DNA of 54,097 nt from Clostridia bacterium (lineage in GTDB: Bacteria; Bacillota; Clostridia; Christensenellales; Aristaeellaceae), in assembly GCA_017434775.1 (NCBI GenBank), contig JAFSGG010000032.1, forward strand, positions 1-54,097, given 5' to 3'. The notes beneath the pieces are model-generated. The model was not told the DNA's origin. It searched no databases and saw only the letters and a program-made list of their open reading frames with translations. The position numbers were made by a program, and so were the translations under genes. This document shows, piece by piece, positions 6,360 to 14,576 of this stretch. Every line of letters begins with the position of its first letter. Position 1 is the stretch's first letter.

Positions 6360-8611
6360 TGAAGCAGAGCCTCCAGAATGGCCTTGGCCATTTGTTTGCC
6401 CCGGCTGCCGATTTCGCCCACCGGGCCCACACAGGAGGGGCAGCCGCCGGGGCAATCGCAATCGGAAACCAGTGTCAGGGCGTGGGTCAAAAGAATTTTA
6501 CGCATGCGGAAGGCCTTTTCGGACAAGCCGATGCCGCCGGGACAGTTATCGTAAATGATGAGGGTGGGGGCGTCAGTAAAGGGGCATTTCACCTGATAGG
6601 ATACCGCAATGTCCCGAGGGCTGCACATCAGATACAAGGGGCACAGGATGCGCAAAAGGTTGGCAATGCCCAGCATACCGCTTTGCAGATCGTCCTTTTC
6701 AAAGGCTGTGGCAATCTTTTCTGGCACGGTAAACCAGCTGGCGGCGGTGTGCATATCCGTTTCCGGCAGGCGCACCGGGCCGAAGCCCACATTTTCGTTA
6801 TTGTCAAAGCGCATTTTCTTAAAAATTTTCACCAGCGCCGTGACCTTCACCTCGCCAAAGTATGCGTTTTCTTCCTGTTTTTCGATGTCCAACAGGCTCA
6901 AAGATACGTTCAGGTCCGCATCGGTATAGTAATCCACGTTCACCTTGCGGATGAAAGCCTTGCAGGCGTCAAAATCCAGCTTTTCCACCTGGTAGGTTTG
7001 CCCTTCGTGCATGTAAATGGCGTTTTCATGCAGCAGCATGGGCACGGTGAACCGGTCCATTTCGCCCACCATCCGGGGACGGGCAGGATCGGTGATATCC
7101 ATGATCAGGTAGTTTTCCGTCATGGCGGAGCGGAGGCTGATTTCGCTGGCCGGGAAATCTTCGGCACTCCAGTGGTAGGTATCGCCCACCTGCCGCAGGA
7201 TATTGGCATCGCACAAATAATCCAGCATTTCTTCGCTGCCCATGGCGTTGCCAAGGGTTTCGCCAGCCTTGAAAGGCAGTTCATAGGCTGCGCACTTGAA
7301 ATGATTCAAAAGAATATACAGGTTATCCGGATTCAGCAGAGCATTTTCTGCCGGCTGATCGAAAAAATACTCGGGGTGGGTGGCAATGAACTGATCCAGC
7401 GCATTGGAGGAAGCCACCATGAACGTGGCGCTGACCCCATGGCGGCGGCCGGCACGGCCGGATTGCTGCCATGTGCTGGCGATGGTGCCGGGATAGCCGC
7501 ACAAAACGCAGGCTTCCAATGCGCCGATATCAATGCCCAGTTCCAGGGCGTTGGTAGAAATAACGGCGTCAATTTCCCCGGCCCGGAGGCCTTTTTCAAT
7601 TTCCCGGCGTTCATGGGGCAGATAACCGCCCCGATAGCCACGGACTTTCCCGGAATTGCCAAGGGGATCCGCCACCAGCGCTTTCAGCTGCCTTGTCATC
7701 ACTTCCACCTGCAGGCGGGATTTGGCAAATACAATGCTCTGCACATGGTTTTTCAGCAGCATGGCGGCGATTTGCTGGGTCTGGGACAAAACGCTTTTAC
7801 GGATGCCCAGCTGCCGGTTCACCACCGGCGGGTTATAGAAAATATAGTGCTTTTCTCCGGAGGGCGCACCGTTATTATCAATTAGTTTCACCGGCCGGCC
7901 GATGAGGGTTTCCGCCAGTTCCTTGGGGTTCTGGATGGTGGCGGAGCAGAGGATGAACCGGGGATGGCTGCCATAGAATTCACACAAGCGAAGGAGCCGG
8001 CGCAGAACGTTTGCCAGATTGCTGCCGAAAATGCCGCGATAGGAATGGATTTCGTCGATGATGATGTATTGCAGGTTTTCAAACAGCTTCACCCATTTGG
8101 TGTGCTGGGGCAGAATACCGGAATGCAGCATATCGGGGTTTGTGACCACCACATGCCCGGCCTGGCGCACGGCACGGCGGGCAGCGGCCGGGGTATCGCC
8201 GTCATAGGTGAAGGTTTTCACATCCACCTGCATCAGCTCGATCAGCTCATACAGTTCGCTCACCTGATCGGCGGAAAGGGCTTTGGTGGGGAACAGGTAC
8301 AGAGCCCGGGCATCCGGGTTTTTCAGGATGGCGGAAAGCACCGGAATATTATAGCACAGGGTTTTGCCGGAAGCGGTGGGGGTGACCACCACATAATCTT
8401 CGCCGTTTCTGGCTGCCTGCAGGCATTCGGCCTGATGGGTGTACAATTGATGCACCCCATGTTTAATGAGTGCATGGGGGAGCCGGGGATCAATATCGCA
8501 AGGCCAGGGAGCATATCGCGCTTCTCTGGCAGGAAGGGTGCGCCATGCGGTCACATTTTCCATGAAAAAAGGATCGTTCTTCAGTTTTTCCAGCAGCTGG
8601 GATAAATTCAT
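6356..8611 (-). CDS. mrfA: MrfA-type DEAD/DEAH helicase with C-terminal cysteine domain (DUF1998)
   Basis: This 751-residue superfamily 2 helicase is similar along its whole length to B. subtilis MrfA (YprA), a helicase required for repair of mitomycin C adducts. Walker A is TPTASGKT, the DEAD-like box is DEIH (IIDEIHSYRG), and motif VI is QSGRAGRRHG. The C-terminal DUF1998 region ends with the four-cysteine cluster CDCPGGCPSC that coordinates metal in MrfA. The B. subtilis partner nuclease MrfB is not encoded in this window. It is first in an operon with aldehyde dehydrogenase, SpoU methyltransferase and TIGR01440 genes. A near-consensus promoter lies at 8638-8666 and AAGGAGGTG precedes the start. 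Confidence 0.93.
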   Translation of the reverse strand: MNLSQLLEKLKNDPFFMENVTAWRTLPAREARYAPWPCDIDPRLPHALIKHGVHQLYTHQAECLQAARNGEDYVVVTPTASGKTLCYNIPVLSAILKNPDARALYLFPTKALSADQVSELYELIELMQVDVKTFTYDGDTPAAARRAVRQAGHVVVTNPDMLHSGILPQHTKWVKLFENLQYIIIDEIHSYRGIFGSNLANVLRRLLRLCEFYGSHPRFILCSATIQNPKELAETLIGRPVKLIDNNGAPSGEKHYIFYNPPVVNRQLGIRKSVLSQTQQIAAMLLKNHVQSIVFAKSRLQVEVMTRQLKALVADPLGNSGKVRGYRGGYLPHERREIEKGLRAGEIDAVISTNALELGIDIGALEACVLCGYPGTIASTWQQSGRAGRRHGVSATFMVASSNALDQFIATHPEYFFDQPAENALLNPDNLYILLNHFKCAAYELPFKAGETLGNAMGSEEMLDYLCDANILRQVGDTYHWSAEDFPASEISLRSAMTENYLIMDITDPARPRMVGEMDRFTVPMLLHENAIYMHEGQTYQVEKLDFDACKAFIRKVNVDYYTDADLNVSLSLLDIEKQEENAYFGEVKVTALVKIFKKMRFDNNENVGFGPVRLPETDMHTAASWFTVPEKIATAFEKDDLQSGMLGIANLLRILCPLYLMCSPRDIAVSYQVKCPFTDAPTLIIYDNCPGGIGLSEKAFRMRKILLTHALTLVSDCDCPGGCPSCVGPVGEIGSRGKQMAKAILEALLQ

Positions 8612-8637
8612 GACAGCACCTCCTTGATCGTCTTTTT

Positions 8638-8666
8638 ATTATACCGTTTTTTGCCTTATTTATCAA
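8638..8666 (-). promoter_or_regulatory. promoter of the mrfA operon
   Basis: On the minus strand TTGATA (8661-8666), a 17-bp spacer and TATAAT (8638-8643) lie about 27 bp before the mrfA start. Confidence 0.8.
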
Positions 8667-8682
8667 GCAGCAGAAATGAAAA

Positions 8683-8702
8683 CGCCCTGACAATTCAGGG
8701 CG
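8683..8702 (-). terminator. hairpin after the nitroreductase gene
   Basis: The perfect 8-bp stem CGCCCTGA/TCAGGGCG (8683-8690 and 8695-8702) has a 4-nt loop and is followed on the minus strand by GTTTTC. The T-run is short, so this is a probable rather than strong terminator. Confidence 0.6.
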
Positions 8703-8723
8703 ATGATGATACAAAAATGGATA

Positions 8724-9281
8724 TTACCGGACGAAAGAAATGCGGTCCGTCGCCGGGAGATGGGCGGGCTTATGATCGGTGGGAGTGCCCACGGCGATGG
8801 CGATGGTGAATTCGTGGGTTTCGGGGAAGAGAAGGGCCTTGCGGAACTGATCTGCCTTTTCATTCTGGAAGGCAGCCCGGGGCATGCCCAGGATTACCGT
8901 GCCCAGGCCAATGCTTTCGGCGGCCAGGCAGATGTTCTGGCAGGCGATGCCGCTGTCCATGTGGTTCCAGTAGTTTTCCTTATCAGCAGAAATAAAAATC
9001 ACGGTGGGGGCATGATAAAATACATCAAAATTGGGATCGGCAAACCGGGGGCTGCGGTTTTCGGGATTCTGTTTCATGGTTTCTTCCCAGACAGCCTGAT
9101 TGATTTCTTTGAGCAATGCCTGATTTTGCACCACGGTGAAATGCCAGGGCTGGCGGTTTACGGCAGAGGGAGAATCCATACCGGCTTTCAGCAGGATCTG
9201 AATCTGCTCTTCGGTGAGCTGGGTGGGGGCATAGGCGCGGTGGCTGCGGCGGGCAGCGATGGTGTCCAATACCTGATTCAT
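8724..9281 (-). CDS. nitroreductase-family FMN oxidoreductase
   Basis: This 185-residue protein belongs to the nitroreductase superfamily, which uses FMN and NAD(P)H to reduce nitro compounds, quinones or flavins. The N-terminus IAARRSHRAYAPTQLTEEQI is the classic FMN-phosphate-binding start (RRSxRxY), followed by GMDSPSAVNRQPWHF, and GLGTVILGMPR near the C-terminus. The start at 9281 follows AAGGAGG; a longer reading upstream would overlap tadA and is rejected. It is transcribed divergently from tadA with only 66 bp between the two start codons. The physiological substrate is unknown. Confidence 0.92.
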   Translation of the reverse strand: MNQVLDTIAARRSHRAYAPTQLTEEQIQILLKAGMDSPSAVNRQPWHFTVVQNQALLKEINQAVWEETMKQNPENRSPRFADPNFDVFYHAPTVIFISADKENYWNHMDSGIACQNICLAAESIGLGTVILGMPRAAFQNEKADQFRKALLFPETHEFTIAIAVGTPTDHKPAHLPATDRISFVR

Positions 9282-9296
9282 GGGAAAACCTCCTTG

Positions 9297-9325
9297 TTGA
9301 TATGAAAAATGGAATATGGTATAAT
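9297..9325 (+). promoter_or_regulatory. promoter of tadA
   Basis: TTGATA (9297-9302), a 17-bp spacer and TATAAT (9320-9325) lie in the short divergent region. They show that the upstream ATG at 9309 lies inside the promoter, which favours the start at 9348. Confidence 0.8.
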
Positions 9326-9347
9326 GAAACAAAGTGAGGTGAAGGGA

Positions 9348-9785
9348 ATGCACGCACAGGAGATGATGCGCCTGGCCCTGGAAGAGGCTGTCCGGGACGA
9401 AAATGAAGTGCCGGTGGGGGCAGTGATCGAAAAAGACGGGCAGATCATTGCCGTGGCGCATAATGAACGGGAGAAGGGCAGCTGCTTTGCCCATGCGGAA
9501 GTGCTGGCCATGGAGCGTGCCTGCAAGGCACTGGGTACCCGACGGCTTACCGGCTGTACCCTGTACGTCACGTTGGAACCCTGCCCCATGTGTGCCGGGG
9601 CCATGGTGATGGCCGGGCTTTCCAAATGCGTGTTTGGCGCCTTTGATGAAAAGCAGGGCTGTTGCGGCAGCGTGTATCTCTTGACGGAAGACCCGGCCTT
9701 TTACCACCGGGTAAAAACCACGGGCGGCGTGCTGGAACAGGAATGCCGGCAAGTGCTGCAGCGCTTTTTTGAAAACAAACGATAG
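9348..9785 (+). CDS. tadA: tRNA adenosine-34 deaminase
   Basis: This 145-residue deaminase converts adenosine to inosine at the wobble position of tRNA-Arg(ACG). The zinc and catalytic residues are all present: H49-A-E51 (HAEVLAME) and C79-P-M-C82 in TLEPCPMCAGAM. The length is usual for bacterial TadA. The start at 9348 (MHAQEMM) is preceded by GTGAGGTGAAGGG, whereas the in-frame ATG at 9309 lies within the promoter. No partner gene follows closely. In many Firmicutes tadA precedes dnaX or the SRP RNA, but neither is visible here. Confidence 0.95.
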   Translation: MHAQEMMRLALEEAVRDENEVPVGAVIEKDGQIIAVAHNEREKGSCFAHAEVLAMERACKALGTRRLTGCTLYVTLEPCPMCAGAMVMAGLSKCVFGAFDEKQGCCGSVYLLTEDPAFYHRVKTTGGVLEQECRQVLQRFFENKR

Positions 9786-9973
9786 TACCTACCCGTATAT
9801 TATAAACGGGATGAAGTTGTTTCGCAAGGTGCGCCAATGAGAAATGTGGCCAAATCGTGAACAGGATGTAAAATCCGGCGAAATGCCGGAAGGATATCTT
9901 GCGGATGAAAAGAAAATGTGGTTAAATGATAAAGTATCATCGCATACATCTTATGGAAAGAGAGACGAACACA
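9786..9973. other. intergenic region with two small hairpins, no gene recognised
   Basis: This 188-bp stretch between tadA and the PrsA-like gene contains an inverted repeat CCCGT...AACGGG near 9792-9811, a CCGGC/GCCGG hairpin near 9875-9889, and a near-palindromic ATGATAAAGTATCAT at about 9926-9940. A possible promoter for the foldase gene is TTGCGG (9899-9904), 17 bp, TTAAAT (9922-9927). I looked for SRP RNA and 6S-like features and did not find them. Confidence 0.35.
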
Positions 9974-11200
9974 ATGAAGAAATGGACTTGTTTGCTTCTG
10001 GCGCTGGTGATGGTATTCACCATGGGCATGGCAATTGCGGAAGAAGAAACCGGTGATATTGCCGTTACCGTAAACGGAGAAAGCGTATCGGCTGCGCTGG
10101 TGATGCAGTATGCCGAATATCAGCTGGCTAACGGCTATACCGAAACCCTGGATTATGAAACGGCCATTACGGATTTGACGGAAAATGTGATTATCAATCA
10201 GAAGATCCGTGAATTGGGGCTGGATCAGTTTACCGATGCGGAAAAGGAAGCTTTTATGCTGGATGCTCAGGCCCAGTGGGAGGCCATGATTGACGATTAT
10301 GTGGCTTATTATCTGACCGAAGATACCGAAGAAGCCCGGGCACAGGCCAGGGCGGATGCGGAGGCTTTCTATGGTGCATACGGTTACAGCGTGGAAGTGC
10401 TGTGCGAAGATATGATGAATAACGAAAGCTTCAATCGCCTGATGGAATACATGCTGTCCACGGAAGACGTAACCGTGACCGATGAAGAAGTGACCCAGGC
10501 TTTCATGGAATATGCCATGATGGATGAACTGTATTTCAAGGATCAGATTCCCACTTACGAATATTATACCCAGTACAGCGGGTATCAGTCCCTGTATGTG
10601 CCGGATGGTTACCGCAGTGTCATTCATATTCTGCTGGAAGTGGATGACGAACTGCTGATGAATTACATGAATGTTGCAGCACAGCAGGAAGAAGAGGGAA
10701 GTAACGTGACCCCGGCGGATACGGATGCTGCCCTGCAGGCTGTGCTGAACAGCCGCAAGGAAGATATCGACGCCATTTACAGCCGGCTGGATAACGGCGA
10801 AAGCTTTGAAACCCTGATTGCCGAATACGGCACCGATCCCGGCATGCAGAATCCCGCTTATCTGGCGGAAGGGTATCTGGTGCACAAGGAAAGCATCGTG
10901 TATGATCCGGTGTTCACCAAGGCTGCATTCAGCGACAAGATGGTGCAGCCCGGCGACGTGAGCGATCCGGTGGTGGGTTCTTACGGCATCCACATTCTCT
11001 ATTATCTGCGGGACGTGCCCGGCGGTTATGTGGAAATGACGGATGAAATGCGTACCCTGTTCTACGATTATCTGCTGGGCGAAAAGCAGAATGCGGTGGC
11101 GGAAGCCCAGCTGCAAAGATGGGTGGAAGAGAGCACGGTGGTTCGCAATGAAGAAGTGATCGCCTCCCTGATGGCCGGTGAAACTGCGGAAGCAGAATAA
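9974..11200 (+). CDS. exported parvulin-type peptidyl-prolyl isomerase (PrsA/SurA-like foldase)
   Basis: This 408-residue extracytoplasmic foldase would help exported proteins fold. Residues 1-22 form a signal peptide (MKKW, hydrophobic core, AIA). It has no lipobox cysteine, unlike classical PrsA. The N-terminal helical part (IAVTVNGESVSAALVMQYAEYQL; LTENVIINQKIRELG) is typical of SurA/PrsA chaperone domains. The C-terminal ~150 residues hold the PPIC domain: VIHILLEVDD, then FETLIAEYGTDPG and VGSYGIHILYYL. The start at 9974 was chosen because the signal peptide begins there; the upstream in-frame codon at 9926 would bury it. The protein is notably acidic. A terminator-like hairpin follows. 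Confidence 0.88.
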   Translation: MKKWTCLLLALVMVFTMGMAIAEEETGDIAVTVNGESVSAALVMQYAEYQLANGYTETLDYETAITDLTENVIINQKIRELGLDQFTDAEKEAFMLDAQAQWEAMIDDYVAYYLTEDTEEARAQARADAEAFYGAYGYSVEVLCEDMMNNESFNRLMEYMLSTEDVTVTDEEVTQAFMEYAMMDELYFKDQIPTYEYYTQYSGYQSLYVPDGYRSVIHILLEVDDELLMNYMNVAAQQEEEGSNVTPADTDAALQAVLNSRKEDIDAIYSRLDNGESFETLIAEYGTDPGMQNPAYLAEGYLVHKESIVYDPVFTKAAFSDKMVQPGDVSDPVVGSYGIHILYYLRDVPGGYVEMTDEMRTLFYDYLLGEKQNAVAEAQLQRWVEESTVVRNEEVIASLMAGETAEAE

Positions 11201-11208
11201 AAAACAGA

Positions 11209-11236
11209 AACAGTCTGCTGTTTGGCAGGCTGTTTT
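11209..11236 (+). terminator. probable intrinsic terminator after the foldase gene
   Basis: Arms AACAGTCTGC (11209-11218) and GCAGGCTGTT (11225-11234) pair with one G-U pair and are followed by a short T-run. Confidence 0.6.
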
Positions 11237-11248
11237 GATAATATGTCA

Positions 11249-11276
11249 TTGACAAACAGGAAAAAGATGATAGAAT
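11249..11276 (+). promoter_or_regulatory. promoter of the sensor-GGDEF-EAL gene
   Basis: A consensus TTGACA (11249-11254) is followed after 16 bp by TAGAAT (11271-11276), about 70 bp before the start codon. Confidence 0.7.
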
Positions 11277-11343
11277 AATGATAATGGGTTACATATCTGG
11301 AAACACAAGTTAATTTACAAATTACTCTTTGGTGGTGTGGCAT

Positions 11344-14061
11344 ATGATCAATGGCAAGCGGGTCATCGGTGTTTGCATGACAAAACTGCATTGGTCCGGC
11401 CGTTCAGAATATCTGGACAGCCTGCGTTGCTATGCCTGTGAGAATAATTTCAAACTGATCATTTTCAACAGCTTTGTGGATTTCTATAAAAATGATGAAA
11501 ACGATCAGGGCGCCTGCAGCATATACGATGTAATCAACTATGATCTGGTGGATGCGCTGATCATTTTCGATAACAGTTTCAATAACAAGCAGTTGGTGCA
11601 TGAACTGGCGGAAAGAGCCAAAGCCCATCACACGCCGGTGATTGTGCTGGAGGGTAAATGCGACGGCTGTTTCAGCATCAACGGCGATTATGATGAAGCG
11701 TACGAGTCCCTGATGACCCATGTGATCCGGGAACACAATGCCCGGGATACATATTTTATGGCCGGCCGGAAGGAAGGGGATCCCACTTCCCAGCAGCGTA
11801 TTGAATGTTATCGACGGGCATTGAAAACCTGCGGCCTTCCTTTTGAAGAAGAGAGGGTGGGTTACGGCGAATTCTGGAGCGATCCGGCCAAGAAGATTGT
11901 GCAGCAGATGGTGGAAAGCGGAAAGAAGCTGCCGGACGCCATTTTCTGTGCCAATGACTATATGGCCATTGCAGTTTGTGATAAGCTGCAGGAATATGGT
12001 TTGCGTGTGCCGGACGATGTGATCGTCACCGGCTTTGATGGTACGGATGCTGCACGGTATGCCGTTCCCCAGATCACTACCTGCGCGGAAGACCAGAAGC
12101 TGCTGGCCCGGCTGAGCATGGAAACCGTAATGGCGGCATTGGACGGTGCGCCCTGCTGTGAAGTGAAGAATCCTTTCAAATGCATACTGACAGAAAGCTG
12201 CGGCTGCAAGCAGATGGAACACATGGACTTTCGCGATGTGGCTGCCCAGCTGCATGGTCAGGTGGATGCGGTGCAGATGCATGAAGACTATATGTATGCC
12301 TGGATGAACCGTATGTTCACTATTCAGGATATGAATGGCCTGTATACCGCAATTGCCGGCAGTATTCTGGAAAATTCCTATGTGTGTCTGAATTCCGATA
12401 TTATTGCCAGCATCACCGAAGGACGCAGCCGGCAGGAAACGCAGTTTACCGATCAGCTGGTGATTATTTCTTCCCGCTATACCGCCGCGGAAAAGAACGT
12501 AGGCACGTCCTTCCGGCTGAAGGATATGGTACCCGGGCTGGAAAGCTGGAGCCGGGATGATACCGTCTTTGTGCTCAATTCCTTGTATGTGGGGAAAATG
12601 GTGTGCGGCTTTTACGCCTACCGCACCGATCATTTATCCCAAAGCGCCCATAAGATCAAGCGGATTGTGAACACGGTGAATCTGGCGTTCTCCGTGGCCA
12701 TCAGTTATTATGACAAGGCCAATCTGCGCCTGATTGTGGAAAAGGCGGCCCTCACCAATCCGGTGACCCACCTGCCCAACCTGAAGGGCTCCATGAAGTG
12801 GTTCCAGGAATTCGGGACGGAAGAAAATCGGAAAAAGACTCTCTGCGTATCCGTTTACGGCATGCCCAAGTATGCCTATATTCAGGATAATTACGGCATT
12901 GATGCGGTGGAGGAAGCGGAAGTATTTGTGGCGGAAGCACTGAAGCTTGCCAATACGGATGATTGCTTCATCGGTCATATTGCGGACGACGAATTCCTGG
13001 TGATCAATTATTTTGATCCGGCCAGGTGCGATGTGAGCACGGCCATCAGCGAAACCATTGACCGGGCTACCAGCATGTTCTACAAGCTGGTAGAAGAATA
13101 CAATGGCGGCAGCGGCAAGGAATACTATGTGGAAGTGAACTGCGGCTGTTCTCCGGTGGATGCCGGCTGGGAACTGAATCTGGAAAGTTTCATCAAGTTT
13201 GCCAAGGGCGAAATGTATATGAACCGTCTCAAGAGCGGTATGGGCGCCGTGGTGAAGGAAGAATCGGCCCCCGGTGAATACTATAAGGCTTTCAATCTGC
13301 TCATTGAAAAGAACCTGTTCTCTTATCATTTCCAGCCCATCGTCAGCATCAAGGATGGTTCTATTTACGGCTATGAAGCGCTGATGCGCACCGATAAATC
13401 CATCGGCATGAATCCTCTGGAAGTGCTGGAAGCTGCCCGGGAATATAATCGGCTGTATGAAATTGAAAAGGCCACCATGTACAATATCATGCAGCATTAT
13501 TCCGCTCGGAAAGAGGAATTCTGCGGCAAAAAGGTGTTCATCAATACCATCCCCGGCTATTTCCTGAAGGACCAGGATATGCAGCAATTGATCACGCTGC
13601 ACGGCAGCTATATGGATAGCTTCATCTTTGAACTGACGGAGCAGAACACCGTTTCCGATGATGAACTGAACGCCATTCGTAATTTCAGCGGCGGGGAAAA
13701 GAGCGGTCGTATTGCCATTGACGATTACGGTACGGGCCATTCCAATATGGCCAACCTCCTGCGCTATGCGCCCCGGATCATCAAGATTGATCGGTTCCTC
13801 ATCGAAAACATTCACCGCAACCAGAACAAACAGCTCTTCGTTCGCAGCACGGTGGAGTTTGCCAAGCTGAACGGCATTCTGGTGCTGGCGGAAGGGGTGG
13901 AAACATCCAACGAACTGCACACCGTCATCGATTTGGGTGTGGATCTGGCCCAGGGGTATTATCTGGGCCGGCCGGTGCCTGATCCCATTGCGGAGATCTC
14001 CCGGGATATTCAGCGCGAAATTCTGGAAGCTAATCCGCTCTTTGGTCAGGACAGATCCTGA
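11344..14061 (+). CDS. LacI-like sensor / degenerate GGDEF / EAL c-di-GMP protein
   Basis: This 905-residue modular signalling protein has no signal peptide. Residues ~5-290 resemble the periplasmic-binding/LacI sugar-binding fold without a DNA-binding helix (VCDKLQEYGLRVPDDVIVTGFDGTDAA; then TESCGCK). Residues ~310-465 look like a GAF-type linker. A GGDEF domain at ~470-640 has ADDEF (547-551) in place of GG(D/E)EF, so cyclase activity is doubtful. The C-terminal EAL domain is well preserved: E678-A-L, IDDYGTGHSNM, IIKIDRFLI, LAEGVET and AQGYYLG. It is therefore probably a ligand-sensing c-di-GMP phosphodiesterase. ATG 11344 follows GGTGGTG; a TTG at 11329 is less likely. It is monocistronic. 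Confidence 0.9.
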   Translation: MINGKRVIGVCMTKLHWSGRSEYLDSLRCYACENNFKLIIFNSFVDFYKNDENDQGACSIYDVINYDLVDALIIFDNSFNNKQLVHELAERAKAHHTPVIVLEGKCDGCFSINGDYDEAYESLMTHVIREHNARDTYFMAGRKEGDPTSQQRIECYRRALKTCGLPFEEERVGYGEFWSDPAKKIVQQMVESGKKLPDAIFCANDYMAIAVCDKLQEYGLRVPDDVIVTGFDGTDAARYAVPQITTCAEDQKLLARLSMETVMAALDGAPCCEVKNPFKCILTESCGCKQMEHMDFRDVAAQLHGQVDAVQMHEDYMYAWMNRMFTIQDMNGLYTAIAGSILENSYVCLNSDIIASITEGRSRQETQFTDQLVIISSRYTAAEKNVGTSFRLKDMVPGLESWSRDDTVFVLNSLYVGKMVCGFYAYRTDHLSQSAHKIKRIVNTVNLAFSVAISYYDKANLRLIVEKAALTNPVTHLPNLKGSMKWFQEFGTEENRKKTLCVSVYGMPKYAYIQDNYGIDAVEEAEVFVAEALKLANTDDCFIGHIADDEFLVINYFDPARCDVSTAISETIDRATSMFYKLVEEYNGGSGKEYYVEVNCGCSPVDAGWELNLESFIKFAKGEMYMNRLKSGMGAVVKEESAPGEYYKAFNLLIEKNLFSYHFQPIVSIKDGSIYGYEALMRTDKSIGMNPLEVLEAAREYNRLYEIEKATMYNIMQHYSARKEEFCGKKVFINTIPGYFLKDQDMQQLITLHGSYMDSFIFELTEQNTVSDDELNAIRNFSGGEKSGRIAIDDYGTGHSNMANLLRYAPRIIKIDRFLIENIHRNQNKQLFVRSTVEFAKLNGILVLAEGVETSNELHTVIDLGVDLAQGYYLGRPVPDPIAEISRDIQREILEANPLFGQDRS

Positions 14062-14071
14062 AAATAGAATT

Positions 14072-14105
14072 AAAAACGCCGGGCGGCAAAATGCCCGGCG
14101 TTTTT
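14072..14105 (+). terminator. strong bidirectional terminator
   Basis: A 13-bp perfect stem, AAAAACGCCGGGC (14072-14084) with GCCCGGCGTTTTT (14093-14105), lies between the convergent EAL gene and GNAT gene. Confidence 0.9.
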
Positions 14106-14123
14106 CGTTTGCAGATCCGTGCT

Positions 14124-14549
14124 TTATTCCTTCGCAATCCATTTGGACATACCGGCGCCGCTGTGCTCATGGGGATGGAGCGCGTAGCCGGCTTTGCAAT
14201 AAAAGGCTTCTTTTCCTTTTGCGCTGACCAATTGCAGATAGCCGGTCCAGCCGGGCTGCAATTGGCTGCGGATGTATTCTTCGATATGAGCCAACAGTCG
14301 CCGGCCCGCACCCCTTCCCTGAAAGGAGGGTTCGATTACAAAATCCTTCAGAAAGAAAGCCATGGCACCGTCGCCCAGCAGCCGTGCCATACCGATGATT
14401 TTGTTTTCGTACAGAACGGAAAAAGTGGCATAGCTGTTTTGCAGCGCTGTTTCTGCCATGGTTCGGGGCAGATCCCCCCATCCGGCAGCGGCAAAAAGAC
14501 GGAGAAAATCGTCTGTATTCAGTTGATTATCCAGAATAATGCAGTTCAT
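14124..14549 (-). CDS. GNAT-family N-acetyltransferase
   Basis: This 141-residue GNAT acyltransferase would use acetyl-CoA to acetylate an amine. The acetyl-CoA pyrophosphate loop is visible as FQGRGAGRRLL, preceded by the strand FLKDFVIEPS and followed by FYCKAGY near the C-terminus. The start at 14549 follows AAAGGAAC; a start six codons upstream is possible. It is the last gene of the operon that contains the 346-residue unknown protein, the RluA-type synthase and the HAD hydrolase, and starts 27 bp after the HAD stop. The substrate is unknown. Confidence 0.88.
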   Translation of the reverse strand: MNCIILDNQLNTDDFLRLFAAAGWGDLPRTMAETALQNSYATFSVLYENKIIGMARLLGDGAMAFFLKDFVIEPSFQGRGAGRRLLAHIEEYIRSQLQPGWTGYLQLVSAKGKEAFYCKAGYALHPHEHSGAGMSKWIAKE

Positions 14550-14576
14550 GACTGTTCCTTTCCCCAATGGACAAGC

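Noticed and set aside
6360-6461. 34-codon N-terminal extension of the aldehyde dehydrogenase
   Set aside because: It lies entirely inside mrfA, and ATG 6359 gives the normal length and a coupled ATGA overlap.
9281-9752. 157-codon N-terminal extension of the nitroreductase
   Set aside because: It overlaps tadA on the other strand, and the start at 9281 has a strong ribosome binding site and begins with the family motif.
9786-9973. possible small RNA (SRP or 6S) after tadA
   Set aside because: The characteristic SRP loop sequence and a 6S-type long bubble stem were not visible; only small hairpins are present.
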